Assembly: GCF_001945395.1 (NCBI RefSeq) | Contig: NZ_MSXV01000011.1 | Span: 62,001 to 126,000 of the forward strand | Length of the DNA: 64,000 nt | Reading direction: 5' to 3' | Origin: Pseudomonas sp. PA15(2017) | Lineage (GTDB): Bacteria; Pseudomonadota; Gammaproteobacteria; Pseudomonadales; Pseudomonadaceae | In this document: positions 49,213 through 58,052 of the stretch, in pieces | How positions within the stretch are numbered: the stretch's first letter is position 1 | How the letters are laid out: the number at the start of each line of letters is the position of its first letter | Position numbers and translations under genes: made by a program | Notes under the pieces: model-generated | What the model was told of the DNA's origin: nothing | The model's database searches: none | What the model saw: the letters and a program-made list of their open reading frames with translations, nothing else

Positions 49213-52098
49213 ATGAACAAGCAGTCGCATCCCGCCATACATGCCAGGACACTGGGTAGAGCCATCAGCCTGGGCCTGCTCGGCCTGTGCAGCGCGCTGC
49301 CAATCAGCGTCAGCACAGCCATGGCGCAAGACGCCGCCAGCGCGCTGTTGCAGCAACAGCATACCTTCAACGTGCCCGCCCAGCCCCTGGCCGACGCCTT
49401 GATTGCCTTCGCACAGCAGAGCGGCTTGCAGGTCAGCGCCGAGCAACAGCTGGTCGGCCACCTGCGCAGCAAGGCGATCAAAGGGCAGATGAGTAGCGAA
49501 CAGGCGCTTTCACGCCTGCTGGATGGCAGCAACGTGGGCTGGCAATACAGCCAGCAGGTGGTGATCTTTCATCAGTTGGCGAGCCAGAACGACGCTATCG
49601 AACTGAGCAACACGATAGTTCTGGGCAGGCCGGAGAACACCTTCCAGGGCGAGGCGGTGATTGACCGGCAAGCCATCGAAAACTTCGCGGGCGCCAATGG
49701 CGACCTGACCAGCATGCTCAAAATGCACCCTAGTGTACGTTTCGATACTAGCCAGCAGAGTTCCAACACTCCAGGTGAACTCAACCCGGCAGATATAAGC
49801 ATCAACGGCGCGAAATTCTACCAAAATAATTTCATGATCGATGGCATCAGTATAAACAATGACCTCGATCCGGCGGCGAGTAGCGGCTCCCGGAACAACG
49901 TGCATAATCAATACGGACTGCCCAGCAATGCCTTTGGTATCGCTATCGACGCAGACCTATTGGAAGAGGTACGTGTCTACGACAGTAACGTGCCTGCCGA
50001 ATACGGCAAGTTCAACGGCGGGGTAGTTGACGCCATTACCAGGCGCCCCAGCGAAGACTTCCACGGCAAAGTCTCGGCCAGCATGACCCGTTCGGAGTGG
50101 ACCAAATACCATATCAACGGTGAGGTCATTAGCGACGAGGAATTCAAATACTCCAGCACCTACGCCAACCAACCGGAATTCAAGAAACTCACCACCCGGG
50201 TAATGCTGGAAGGTCACCTGACGGAAAACTTCGGGCTTATCGGCAACTTCGTACGCAAGACCTCTGAGATACCGCTGTATACCTTCGAGGGGGGCTTCGC
50301 CAGTGCCAGCGAGCCCGTCAAACGAAACCAGACGCGAGAAATAGAGAACGCCATGATCAAGGGTTTCTGGACGCCCGATGATCGCCTGGATCTGAGTTTC
50401 ACGCTGATAAATGCCCCTGCAGAGAACGAATATTTCAGACAAAACACGCGAAATTCGGGCTTCCGCGTCGATCAGGGTGGGCGTACGGCACAACTCAAAA
50501 CTGTCTGGCGGGGTGACCAGGCGACCTACACCAACAAACTTTCCTACAGGATGGTACAGAGCTCCCGTGACGCGGACTCAGCCTTTTATGTGCCTTGGCG
50601 CTGGTCCGATGAAAAGAACTGGGGAAACCCGTTTCGTAACGGTGTGCGCGATGCCAGGGCGGTAAGTGCCGATGGGGGCATGGGCGATCTGGAACAGCAG
50701 CAAACTGGCTTCGAGTACGGGTTCAAGGCGGATCTGCACAAAATCGATCTATTTGGTACAGAACACAAACTGACATTCGGCGCGGATATCAGCCGACAAA
50801 AGGCATCCTACGAGGTTCTCGAGGATACCTATGCAGCAGGATTACTGGCGACCAGAGCGGCCAATGCCAGTAGCTCCTGCGTGACGGCAAGCGGTCGGCA
50901 GGATATCACCCTGTGCTCTATCGCCAACAATGCCGCTGGTGAGCGCACACGCCAGTTCTTTCGCCAGATCAACTATGTGCAGGCTGGCAAGATCGAAGCC
51001 ACGCAGACCGATTACAGCCTGTATGCGCAGGACGACATCCAGATAGGCCAGCTCAACCTGCGCCCTGGCTTGCGATTCGATGCCGACAACTATATGGACA
51101 AGAAAACCGTAGCGCCGCGTTTTGCAGCCAGCTACGACCTCTTTGGTGACAGCAGCAGCGTACTCAGCGGCGGTGCGAACCGTTACTACGGCCGCAACCT
51201 GTTCAAATATCGCCTTGCCGATGGCCGGGAGTCGCTGCGCTGGCGCATGAACAGGGCCGTGGCGACCGGAAATACCATCAGCGATTTCGGCGAAGCCATC
51301 AATTGGGGAGTCGATGAATCGGCGTTCCGCAAGATCGACATGCCCTACGACGACGAACTGATGCTGGGCTTCTCGCAACTGCTGGCTGGCGCACGCTTCG
51401 ATCTCAAGTACGTACACCGCGATGGCAAGGATCAAGTGGTTCGCAGTCGCGCCAGCCGTCTTGGCCTGATACCGGGCAATGGAGCCGATACGATCGCCGA
51501 TTACTACACCTACACCAATGCCGGAAAAAGCAACAACCAGACCATAACGCTGACGATTACGCCACAGGAGTTTCTGCGTGTGGCAGGCACCCTAACCAAC
51601 GCCCAACTGGGCTTCGACTGGAGCCGTACGAAAAGCCCTCAGTCCACCTATGAAGCGGTGCTCACGGTGGACCAGCTCGCCGACAACGATGTGTACTACG
51701 ACGGCAAGCTCATACCGTACAGCGAACTGCCAGCAGACAACTTCAACCGTCCCTGGACCGCACGTCTGAACACCGTTACCAACATCCCGGTGCTCAACCT
51801 TACGTGGAGCAACTTCTTCCGTTATCGGGGCGCTTACGAGCAGATCTACTCGACCAACAACATAACCATCGACGGTGACGTCTACGCCGCTTACACAAAT
51901 AAACGAGTAGCTGGCGCGCCCACCTGGGATACACGCGTCAAATGGGAAATACCTACCTATCGGGAGCAGTCGGCTTACGTCGCCTTAGACATCACCAACG
52001 TGGCAGACAAGGTCAACAGTATTGTCAGCGATACTAACGGCACTGTCAGTTACGAAGTCGGCCGCCAATACTGGCTCGAAGTCGGCTACCAATTCTAA
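49213..52098 (+). CDS. TonB-dependent receptor with STN signalling domain (Fus/YddB-like context)
   Basis: 961-residue outer-membrane receptor. Sec signal peptide (cleavage near STAMAQ), then an STN domain (about 46-125, FNVPAQPLADALIAFAQQSG) that signals to the FecR protein. A TonB-box-like NTIVL lies near 135. The plug domain contains ISINGAKFYQNNFMIDGISI, and a 22-strand-type barrel ends ...GRQYWLEVGYQF with terminal Phe. The adjacent M16 protease and YddA-type ABC gene make a protein or peptide ligand likely, perhaps an iron-sulphur protein; this is inference. Base use is unusual: 21 of 60 G+C at 49801-49860, against GC-rich neighbours. Confidence 0.9.
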   Translation: MNKQSHPAIHARTLGRAISLGLLGLCSALPISVSTAMAQDAASALLQQQHTFNVPAQPLADALIAFAQQSGLQVSAEQQLVGHLRSKAIKGQMSSEQALSRLLDGSNVGWQYSQQVVIFHQLASQNDAIELSNTIVLGRPENTFQGEAVIDRQAIENFAGANGDLTSMLKMHPSVRFDTSQQSSNTPGELNPADISINGAKFYQNNFMIDGISINNDLDPAASSGSRNNVHNQYGLPSNAFGIAIDADLLEEVRVYDSNVPAEYGKFNGGVVDAITRRPSEDFHGKVSASMTRSEWTKYHINGEVISDEEFKYSSTYANQPEFKKLTTRVMLEGHLTENFGLIGNFVRKTSEIPLYTFEGGFASASEPVKRNQTREIENAMIKGFWTPDDRLDLSFTLINAPAENEYFRQNTRNSGFRVDQGGRTAQLKTVWRGDQATYTNKLSYRMVQSSRDADSAFYVPWRWSDEKNWGNPFRNGVRDARAVSADGGMGDLEQQQTGFEYGFKADLHKIDLFGTEHKLTFGADISRQKASYEVLEDTYAAGLLATRAANASSSCVTASGRQDITLCSIANNAAGERTRQFFRQINYVQAGKIEATQTDYSLYAQDDIQIGQLNLRPGLRFDADNYMDKKTVAPRFAASYDLFGDSSSVLSGGANRYYGRNLFKYRLADGRESLRWRMNRAVATGNTISDFGEAINWGVDESAFRKIDMPYDDELMLGFSQLLAGARFDLKYVHRDGKDQVVRSRASRLGLIPGNGADTIADYYTYTNAGKSNNQTITLTITPQEFLRVAGTLTNAQLGFDWSRTKSPQSTYEAVLTVDQLADNDVYYDGKLIPYSELPADNFNRPWTARLNTVTNIPVLNLTWSNFFRYRGAYEQIYSTNNITIDGDVYAAYTNKRVAGAPTWDTRVKWEIPTYREQSAYVALDITNVADKVNSIVSDTNGTVSYEVGRQYWLEVGYQF

Positions 52099-52112
52099 GA
52101 AGGCTCGCGCCC

Positions 52113-54902
52113 ATGCATCCCGTGAAAACCCTTTTCACGGCACTGGCAGCGCTGCTGCTCGGTGCCTGTACGTCCCTGCCTGCTGGCGATACGCCGCTGC
52201 AGTGGCACCCCATGGTCATTCGTGGCGAGCTGCCCAACGGCCTGCGCTACAACCTGATCCCCGTCGACGAGCAAAGGGGCCGGCTGGATATGCGCCTGAC
52301 GGTGCACGCCGGCTCGGTGGACGAGGCCGACGATCAGGTTGGTGTCGCCCATTTGCTCGAGCACCTGGTCTTCTACAGCCATGGCGGTGAACCGCTCGAT
52401 GTACGCCAGCGCCTGCAGAAGGCCGGCTGGCAGCAGGGGCGCCACTTCAATGCGATGACCAGCTACGACCGTACCCAATACCTGCTCAGCCCGCCCGACG
52501 GCGTGCGCAGCAGCGAGCTGGCGCTGCAAACCTTGGCGAACATGGCCTTCGCTGCGGATTTCACCGCAGAGGACCTGCAACGCGAGCGTCCCATCGTCAT
52601 CGAGGAATGGCGCGGCGGCCTGGGTGTGGCGCAGCGCATGAACGCCAAGCGCACCGCCGCCCAGCGCACCGGCTCGCGCTACCCCGCGCACCGCACCATC
52701 GGCAACCGCAAGGCCATCGAGCAGGCGCAGCTGGAGGCGCTGCAGGCCTTTCAGCAGCGCTGGTACCTGCCGAACAACATGGTGCTGAACGTCGTTGGCG
52801 ACTTCGAGCCGCAGCAGCTGATCGCGCAGATCGAGCAGGCGCTCGCCAAGCCCCAACGCGGCGACGTGCCGAGTCGCGAGCACCTGGAGCTGCCACTGGA
52901 CGACAGGCTGAAGGTGTTTCGCGCACAGGACAGCCAGAGCGGCAGCAACCAGGTCGCCCTGCTGTTTCGCTTCAGCCAGCTCGACAGCCGCGAGCAAACC
53001 CGTGCTGGCAGTCGTGATCGACTGATCGACCGTCTCGCGCTCAGCGTACTGTCACGTCAGCTACGTCGCCAGCCGCTGGATCAAAACCAGACCAGCAGCC
53101 TTACCGCCGTGAAGACCCAGATCGGCCGGGGTACTGGCGTGTTGGCCATCGCCGCAGCGGTCAAGGGCCAGCACCATGAGCAATCGCTGCAGACCCTGCT
53201 GCGCGAGCTGCAGCGGATCGATCGCCACCCGTTGCACGCCGCCGACGTACAGGCCGTGAAGGACGATATCCGCCGCATCGCCGAGCGCATGCTGAGCGAT
53301 CCGGCGCCGCGGGATTTCGATGGCTGGGTACGCCAGCTCAATGACGCGACCATCGCCGAGCGCGTGCTGCAGGAACCCGAAGCCATCGCTCGTATTACCC
53401 TGGCCAACCTGGAAGTCATCGACGCGGACGATCTGCAGCGGCGCATCCATGGTTGGCTGGCCAGCCCGGATCGCGTGCTGCAGCTCAGTGCGCCAGGCGG
53501 AACGGCGCTGACGATGCCGACTGCCGCCAGCGTGCGCCAGCAGTGGTTGACCTTGTCTACCAGTGAACTGGCCGCGCCGCTGCCACCTGCCGCCCAGGCA
53601 GATGTCGTGATCCCCACGCTGACCAGCGCCCTGCCCCCGGGCCTGATCCTCGAACGGCGCCGCTTCGCCGCCGAGCGGGTCGAGCACTGGCAACTGAGCA
53701 ACGGTGACCGCCTGGTATGGCTGCGCCGCCCCGGCGCCGACGGCAAGGTGCAGCTGCGGGTCGACTCCAGTGCCGGCTTTCGTTACCAGGGCGGGCTGCC
53801 CTGGCGCGCCCAGATCGCCAGCCAGTTGGCCCTGCAGACCGCGCCGAGCGGCTGGAGCGATGAACAGCTGAGCGCCTGGAAGAAACGTGAAGGCGTGCAG
53901 CTGTCCTTCGACCAGCAGGCCAGCCGCCTGCAAGCCCAGGGCAGTACCGAGCCACAGCGACTGGCCAGCCTGCTGGCCCTCTACCAGGCACGACAGACGC
54001 GCACCACCCTGGACGAGCAGGCCTATCGCGACAGCGTCGAACAACTGCGCGATCAGTTGCAGCGCCAGCGCGACAATGTGCGCAGCGAGCAGGACGCCAC
54101 CTGGCGACGCCTCAAGCAGGGCCAGGACGACTGGCAGGCACCCACCGCCGAGGCGCTGAGCGCGTTGCGCCGCAGCCAGCTGGAGGCCGACTGGCAGCGC
54201 CAGGCCGCCGCCCCGGTGACCTACTACCTGATGGCCGACCTGCCCGCCGCCGAGCTGCAGGCGCTGGTCAGCCGCTACCTGGCCGCCATCCCGCGGGGCG
54301 ATGCCTTGAACGCCACGCCCCTGGCGCGCCAACCCGGTCAGCGCCAGGCCTCGCTGGCCATCGCCCTGGAGCCACGCGCCAGCCTGTATGCCAGCAGTTT
54401 CAAGCCCCACGCCTGGAACCCCGCCGATGCCGCACGCATTGCCGCCCTGCGTGAAATCGCCAACGCCGAACTCAAGCAACGCCTGCGCGGCGATGCCACC
54501 GGCATCTACCGCCTGCGCTTCGACAGCGAACTGAGCCCCGAGCAGCAGCGCATCGACAGCGAGCTGCATTTCAGCAGCGCCCCACAACGGGCCGACGAGC
54601 TCTGGCAGCTGGCTCGGGAAACCCTGGCGGCGTTGCCGGAGGCGGTCACCGAACAGCGCGTGATGGTCCTGCGCCAGGAACTGACGCGCAAGGAAACCCA
54701 GCGTCGCGAAGACCCGGGCACCCAACTGCACCGGCTGGTGCTCAGCGAGCGGGCCTGGGGCGACCCACGCTACCTCAGCGAGCAAGCGCAATTGCCTGCT
54801 GCGCTGGAAACAGCGGCGATGCAACGCCTGGCCCGGCAGATCTTCCCGCCGGCCAATGAAGTACGCATGCAGGTATTGCCCGCCGAGGGCGCCGGCTCGT
54901 GA
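52113..54902 (+). CDS. M16-family zinc protease lipoprotein (FusC/PqqL-like)
   Basis: 929 residues. A lipobox LGAC gives lipidated Cys19; the +2 Thr predicts outer-membrane retention. The inverted zinc motif HLLEH is at 80-84, the third ligand is probably Glu165 in ERPIVIEEW, and the length fits the two-half (M16B repeat) FusC/PqqL type. Second-half conserved segments include NPADAARIAALREIANAELK near 770-790. Predicted role: cleaving an imported protein in the periplasm. It lies 14 nt after the receptor gene and overlaps the ABC gene by 4 nt, so one transcript. Confidence 0.92.
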   Translation: MHPVKTLFTALAALLLGACTSLPAGDTPLQWHPMVIRGELPNGLRYNLIPVDEQRGRLDMRLTVHAGSVDEADDQVGVAHLLEHLVFYSHGGEPLDVRQRLQKAGWQQGRHFNAMTSYDRTQYLLSPPDGVRSSELALQTLANMAFAADFTAEDLQRERPIVIEEWRGGLGVAQRMNAKRTAAQRTGSRYPAHRTIGNRKAIEQAQLEALQAFQQRWYLPNNMVLNVVGDFEPQQLIAQIEQALAKPQRGDVPSREHLELPLDDRLKVFRAQDSQSGSNQVALLFRFSQLDSREQTRAGSRDRLIDRLALSVLSRQLRRQPLDQNQTSSLTAVKTQIGRGTGVLAIAAAVKGQHHEQSLQTLLRELQRIDRHPLHAADVQAVKDDIRRIAERMLSDPAPRDFDGWVRQLNDATIAERVLQEPEAIARITLANLEVIDADDLQRRIHGWLASPDRVLQLSAPGGTALTMPTAASVRQQWLTLSTSELAAPLPPAAQADVVIPTLTSALPPGLILERRRFAAERVEHWQLSNGDRLVWLRRPGADGKVQLRVDSSAGFRYQGGLPWRAQIASQLALQTAPSGWSDEQLSAWKKREGVQLSFDQQASRLQAQGSTEPQRLASLLALYQARQTRTTLDEQAYRDSVEQLRDQLQRQRDNVRSEQDATWRRLKQGQDDWQAPTAEALSALRRSQLEADWQRQAAAPVTYYLMADLPAAELQALVSRYLAAIPRGDALNATPLARQPGQRQASLAIALEPRASLYASSFKPHAWNPADAARIAALREIANAELKQRLRGDATGIYRLRFDSELSPEQQRIDSELHFSSAPQRADELWQLARETLAALPEAVTEQRVMVLRQELTRKETQRREDPGTQLHRLVLSERAWGDPRYLSEQAQLPAALETAAMQRLARQIFPPANEVRMQVLPAEGAGS

Positions 54903-56590
54903 ACACCTTGCGCCTGTTCTTCAAGCTGGCCAGGCCGTTCTGGGGCAGCCGCGCCGGCTGGCCGGGCTGGGCGTTATTGGCGCTGGCATTGGCCATGGGC
55001 GCCGGCCTGGTGCAGGTCAACGTGTACATCAACGAATGGAGCAAGACCTTCTACGACACCCTGGCGACCTTCGACGGCAAGGCCCTGATCGGCCTCATGG
55101 GCCAGTACGCGATCGCCATCGGCGTACTGATCGGCGCCATCGTCGCCAAGGACTGGTTCAACAAGGCGCTGATGCTGCGCTGGCGTCAGCACCTCAACGA
55201 TCACCTGCTGGAACGCTGGCTGGGCGAGCGCCGCTACTATCGCCTGGGCCTTGGCGGCGAACCGGATCACCCGGATCAACGCATCGCCGAGGACGCCTAC
55301 CTGCTGACCGAGAAGACCGTGGGCATTGTCGTCTCGCTGTTTATCAACAGCCTGCAGATCGGTGCCTTTGTCAGCATCCTCTGGCAATTGTCCGGCACCC
55401 AGACCTTCACCATCGCCGGCCATGAGCTGACCATGGACGGTTATCTGGTTTGGGCCGCGCTGCTATACACCGCCGTCGGTACCCTGCTCACCCACTGGCT
55501 GGGACATCCGCTGCACGGCCTGAACTACGAACGCCAGCGCAGCGAGGCGGCCTTTCGTACCGACCTGATGCGCAAGCGCGAACATGCCGAGCAAATTGCT
55601 TTGTATGCCGGCGAAAACGCCGAGCGGAAAAGTCTGGGGCTGCGCTTTGCGGCCATCGCCGACAACTGGCGCGGGCTGATGCGCCGGGAACTGAAGCTGG
55701 GGATCTTCACCGCGGGTTACAGCCGTGTCAGCAATATCGTGCCGGTCTTCATCGCCCTGCCGCTGTTTCTCGCCAAAACCATCACCCTCGGCGGGCTGAT
55801 GCAGATTCGCAGCGCTTTCACCGCCGTCCAGGGCTCGCTGAGCTGGTTCATCTTCTCCTACCGCGACCTGGCTGAATGGAGTGCCACGGTGCAGCGCCTC
55901 GGCCAGTTCCAGCAGGCCATGGAGCACCTGCAACCGATCGACCTCCAGCACGGCGAAACCCTCAGCACCTGCGGGCTTGACGTGCTGCGGCCCAACGGCG
56001 AGCCGCTGTTGTGCGGCCTGGCCCTGCAGGCGCGTCCCGGCGAATGGCTGCGCCTGGCCGGTGCCAGCGGCCTGGGCAAGACCACCCTGCTGCGTACCCT
56101 GATGGGCCTTTGGCCGCACCACCGTGGCAGCTGGCAACTGCCCGGCGGGCGCAGCCTGCTGCTGCCGCAAAAGCCCTACCTGGCCAGCGGCCGGCTGGAT
56201 GAAGCATTGGCCTACCCCGCGGCGCTGGTGCCGAACACCCTGGAATTGATTGGCGCCCTGCAGGATGTCGGCCTCGGCCATCTGACTAGCGAACTGGAAC
56301 GGGAAGCCGAGTGGGGGCGTGAACTTTCCGGCGGTGAGCAGCAGCGCCTGGCCGTGGCCCGCGCGCTGCTCTACCGGCCCGATACCCTGTACCTCGACGA
56401 GGCCACCAACCAGCTCGACGAGCAGGCCGCCTGCGGGCTCCTCACGCGACTACGCGAACGCCTGCCAGGCTGCACGCTGATCGGCGTCAGCCATCAGCCG
56501 GCGGTGCAACGCCTGTTCGAGCGCAGTATCGATTTGCAGAAGTGTGGGGCCGCATGCAAGCCATTGGTACGGGACGCGACCACGGCCTGA
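54899..56590 (+). CDS. SbmA/BacA/YddA-type ABC transporter (fused TMD-NBD)
   Basis: 563 residues beginning with GTG overlapping the protease stop (GTGA). The N-terminal membrane domain (about 20-320) has the SbmA/BacA-like pattern (YINEWSKTFYDTLATFD at about 43-59, WFNKALMLRWRQHLNDHLLERWL near 86-108). The nucleotide-binding domain has Walker A GASGLGKTT (388-396), Q-loop Gln424, signature LSGGE (476-480), Walker B TLYLDE (496-501) and switch His532. SbmA-like proteins import peptides; this NBD-bearing branch includes YddA and FusD. It probably takes up fragments released by the protease. Confidence 0.9.
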   Translation: MNTLRLFFKLARPFWGSRAGWPGWALLALALAMGAGLVQVNVYINEWSKTFYDTLATFDGKALIGLMGQYAIAIGVLIGAIVAKDWFNKALMLRWRQHLNDHLLERWLGERRYYRLGLGGEPDHPDQRIAEDAYLLTEKTVGIVVSLFINSLQIGAFVSILWQLSGTQTFTIAGHELTMDGYLVWAALLYTAVGTLLTHWLGHPLHGLNYERQRSEAAFRTDLMRKREHAEQIALYAGENAERKSLGLRFAAIADNWRGLMRRELKLGIFTAGYSRVSNIVPVFIALPLFLAKTITLGGLMQIRSAFTAVQGSLSWFIFSYRDLAEWSATVQRLGQFQQAMEHLQPIDLQHGETLSTCGLDVLRPNGEPLLCGLALQARPGEWLRLAGASGLGKTTLLRTLMGLWPHHRGSWQLPGGRSLLLPQKPYLASGRLDEALAYPAALVPNTLELIGALQDVGLGHLTSELEREAEWGRELSGGEQQRLAVARALLYRPDTLYLDEATNQLDEQAACGLLTRLRERLPGCTLIGVSHQPAVQRLFERSIDLQKCGAACKPLVRDATTA

Positions 56591-56671
56591 GCGGATTGCG
56601 GGCCTCGTTGTGCGAGGCCCGGTCAATCGAGAAGCGACTCGGCAGCGGAACCAGCGCCGAGTCGCGCCGCT

Positions 56672-57079
56672 TCAGCGAGCGTATTCGCCAGCGGCTTCGG
56701 GCTGGTATTCGACTGCCAGCAGGGTCAGCTTGAGTTCCTTGCCGCCAGGAACCGGCCAATCGATGTGCTGGCCGACGCTCAGGCCCAGCAGGGCTGCACC
56801 CACCGGCGCAAGGACCGATACCTTGCCCTCGCCACCAGCGTCCTGGGGATAGACCAGGGTCAGGTGGTAGTCCTTGCCACTTCCTTCCTCTCGGCAATGC
56901 ACGCGCGAATTCATGGTCACCACGCCGGCCGGAATCTGGTCGTGACCAACCACTTCGGCGCGATCCAGCTCGGTCTGCAGGGCCTCGGCGGTCGGACCGA
57001 AATCATCGAGGTCATCGAGCAGCTGCTCGAGGCGCTGCAGATCGAGACGGGTAATGGTGATGGACGGTGTGCTGGCCAT
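56672..57079 (-). CDS. rnk: Regulator of nucleoside diphosphate kinase
   Basis: 135 residues with the GreA/GreB-type C-terminal domain (LTLVYPQDAGGEGKVSVLAPVG) and a short N-terminal coiled coil (RLDLQRLEQLLDDLDDFG). Rnk binds RNA polymerase and in P. aeruginosa affects Ndk and alginate. ATG 57079 lies 12 nt after AGGAG. It faces the end of the ABC gene, marking the return to conserved backbone. Confidence 0.93.
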   Translation of the reverse strand: MASTPSITITRLDLQRLEQLLDDLDDFGPTAEALQTELDRAEVVGHDQIPAGVVTMNSRVHCREEGSGKDYHLTLVYPQDAGGEGKVSVLAPVGAALLGLSVGQHIDWPVPGGKELKLTLLAVEYQPEAAGEYAR

Positions 57080-57115
57080 GGTGCGGGCATATCTCCTTTG
57101 CTGGACGCCAAAAAA

Positions 57116-57146
57116 GCAAAACCCCATCGAGACGACGGGGTTTTGC
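57116..57146 (-). terminator. Intrinsic terminator of cyaY-DUF1289 unit
   Basis: GCAAAACCCC...GGGGTTTTGC hairpin; on the minus strand it is followed by TTTTTTGG. It lies between the DUF1289 stop and the rnk RBS. Confidence 0.85.
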
Positions 57147-57210
57147 AGAAACTGTTTTTGCAGAAGCCAAGCCGACCGTAACACAGCCACCCAAATAAAC
57201 AAGAGCCGGG

Positions 57211-57414
57211 TCAGTCGAGGGCCAGACGCTGCTCGGCCAGGGCGCGGATGGCACGCCGGCGCTCGTCGCTGGCGTTGCCCCATTCGAGGATTTCCGCCAA
57301 CAGCCGCCCGCAGCCCAGGCAGCGCTCGGCCTCGTTCAGGCAACAGCGCCGGCGGCAGGGCGAGGCCACCGCAACGGCGCCCGACGACGGCTCATCGCTA
57401 TCTTCAGATTTCAT
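57211..57414 (-). CDS. DUF1289 small Cys-rich protein
   Basis: 67 residues with the DUF1289 motif ASPCRRRCCLNEAERCLGCG followed by LLAEILEWGNASDERRRAI. The conserved cysteines (C20, C24, C25, C32, C35) suggest a metal site, often described for this iron-sulphur-linked family. It overlaps the cyaY end by 11 nt, in keeping with a link to iron-sulphur metabolism, but the function is unproven. Confidence 0.85.
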   Translation of the reverse strand: MKSEDSDEPSSGAVAVASPCRRRCCLNEAERCLGCGRLLAEILEWGNASDERRRAIRALAEQRLALD

Positions 57415-57736
57415 CGAACTCGAGTTCGGCGCCGGCCTGTTCAGCGACGATGCGCTCGAGCATCTCGCTCAGCAGTTCGTCGCTGCTGTCGCAGATCCAG
57501 CGCTGGTTGTCCTCGTCATAATCGAAATGGAACCCGCCGGAGCGGGCCGCCAGCCACAGCTGACGCAGCGCCGGCTGGCGGCTGAAGATCAGTTGCGAAC
57601 CATTGTCGAAACGCACCGTCAGCACGCCTGCGGAGTTCTCCAGATCGATGTCCAGGTCACTGTCGTCGAAGATGTCTTCCAGCGCCTGCTGCACGGCATC
57701 GACCAGGTCGTGAAAACGGGCTTCGCTCAAACTCAT
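57404..57736 (-). CDS. cyaY: Frataxin-like iron-sulphur assembly protein
   Basis: 110 residues, the CyaY/frataxin fold with an acidic first helix (ALEDIFDDSDLDIDLEN) for iron binding and the strands QLIFSRQPALRQLWLAAR and GFHFDYDEDNQRWICD. It delivers or gates iron to the IscS/IscU complex. Divergent from lptM across 181 nt. Confidence 0.95.
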   Translation of the reverse strand: MSLSEARFHDLVDAVQQALEDIFDDSDLDIDLENSAGVLTVRFDNGSQLIFSRQPALRQLWLAARSGGFHFDYDEDNQRWICDSSDELLSEMLERIVAEQAGAELEFDEI

Positions 57737-57917
57737 TGCACTTACCTCATGAAAAATTCAGTTGCATCGGAGCGACGCAAAGCATGGGCGCGTCGTTGCC
57801 AGCGCATGCCGGCAGGCCAGGGCAAAGGCCCGCCGGACGGGAACCCCGGCGCATAGGCAACATGCCGGGGGGTCGGTATACTCGGGGGCAATTATGCTTT
57901 ATTACAAGGATTTGACC

Positions 57918-58043
57918 ATGAAGCGGCTGTTCACTGCCCTCATCGCGCTCGTCGCCGTTACCACCCTGCTCGGCGGCTGCGGCCAGAAAGGCCCGCTGTA
58001 CCTGCCGGATGATAACCAGTCCGCCTCCTCGCAAGACAGATAA
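57918..58043 (+). CDS. lptM: Small lipoprotein LptM (YifL family)
   Basis: 41 residues. A signal peptide with lipobox LGGC (Cys21) is followed by GQKGPLYLP, the invariant LptM/YifL motif. In E. coli LptM stabilises the LptD/E LPS translocon. ATG 57918 has AAGGA upstream; an in-frame ATG at 57894 is possible but less well placed. It precedes lysA by 9 nt in the conserved lptM-lysA-dapF order. Confidence 0.9.
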   Translation: MKRLFTALIALVAVTTLLGGCGQKGPLYLPDDNQSASSQDR

Positions 58044-58052
58044 GGGCCGCCC

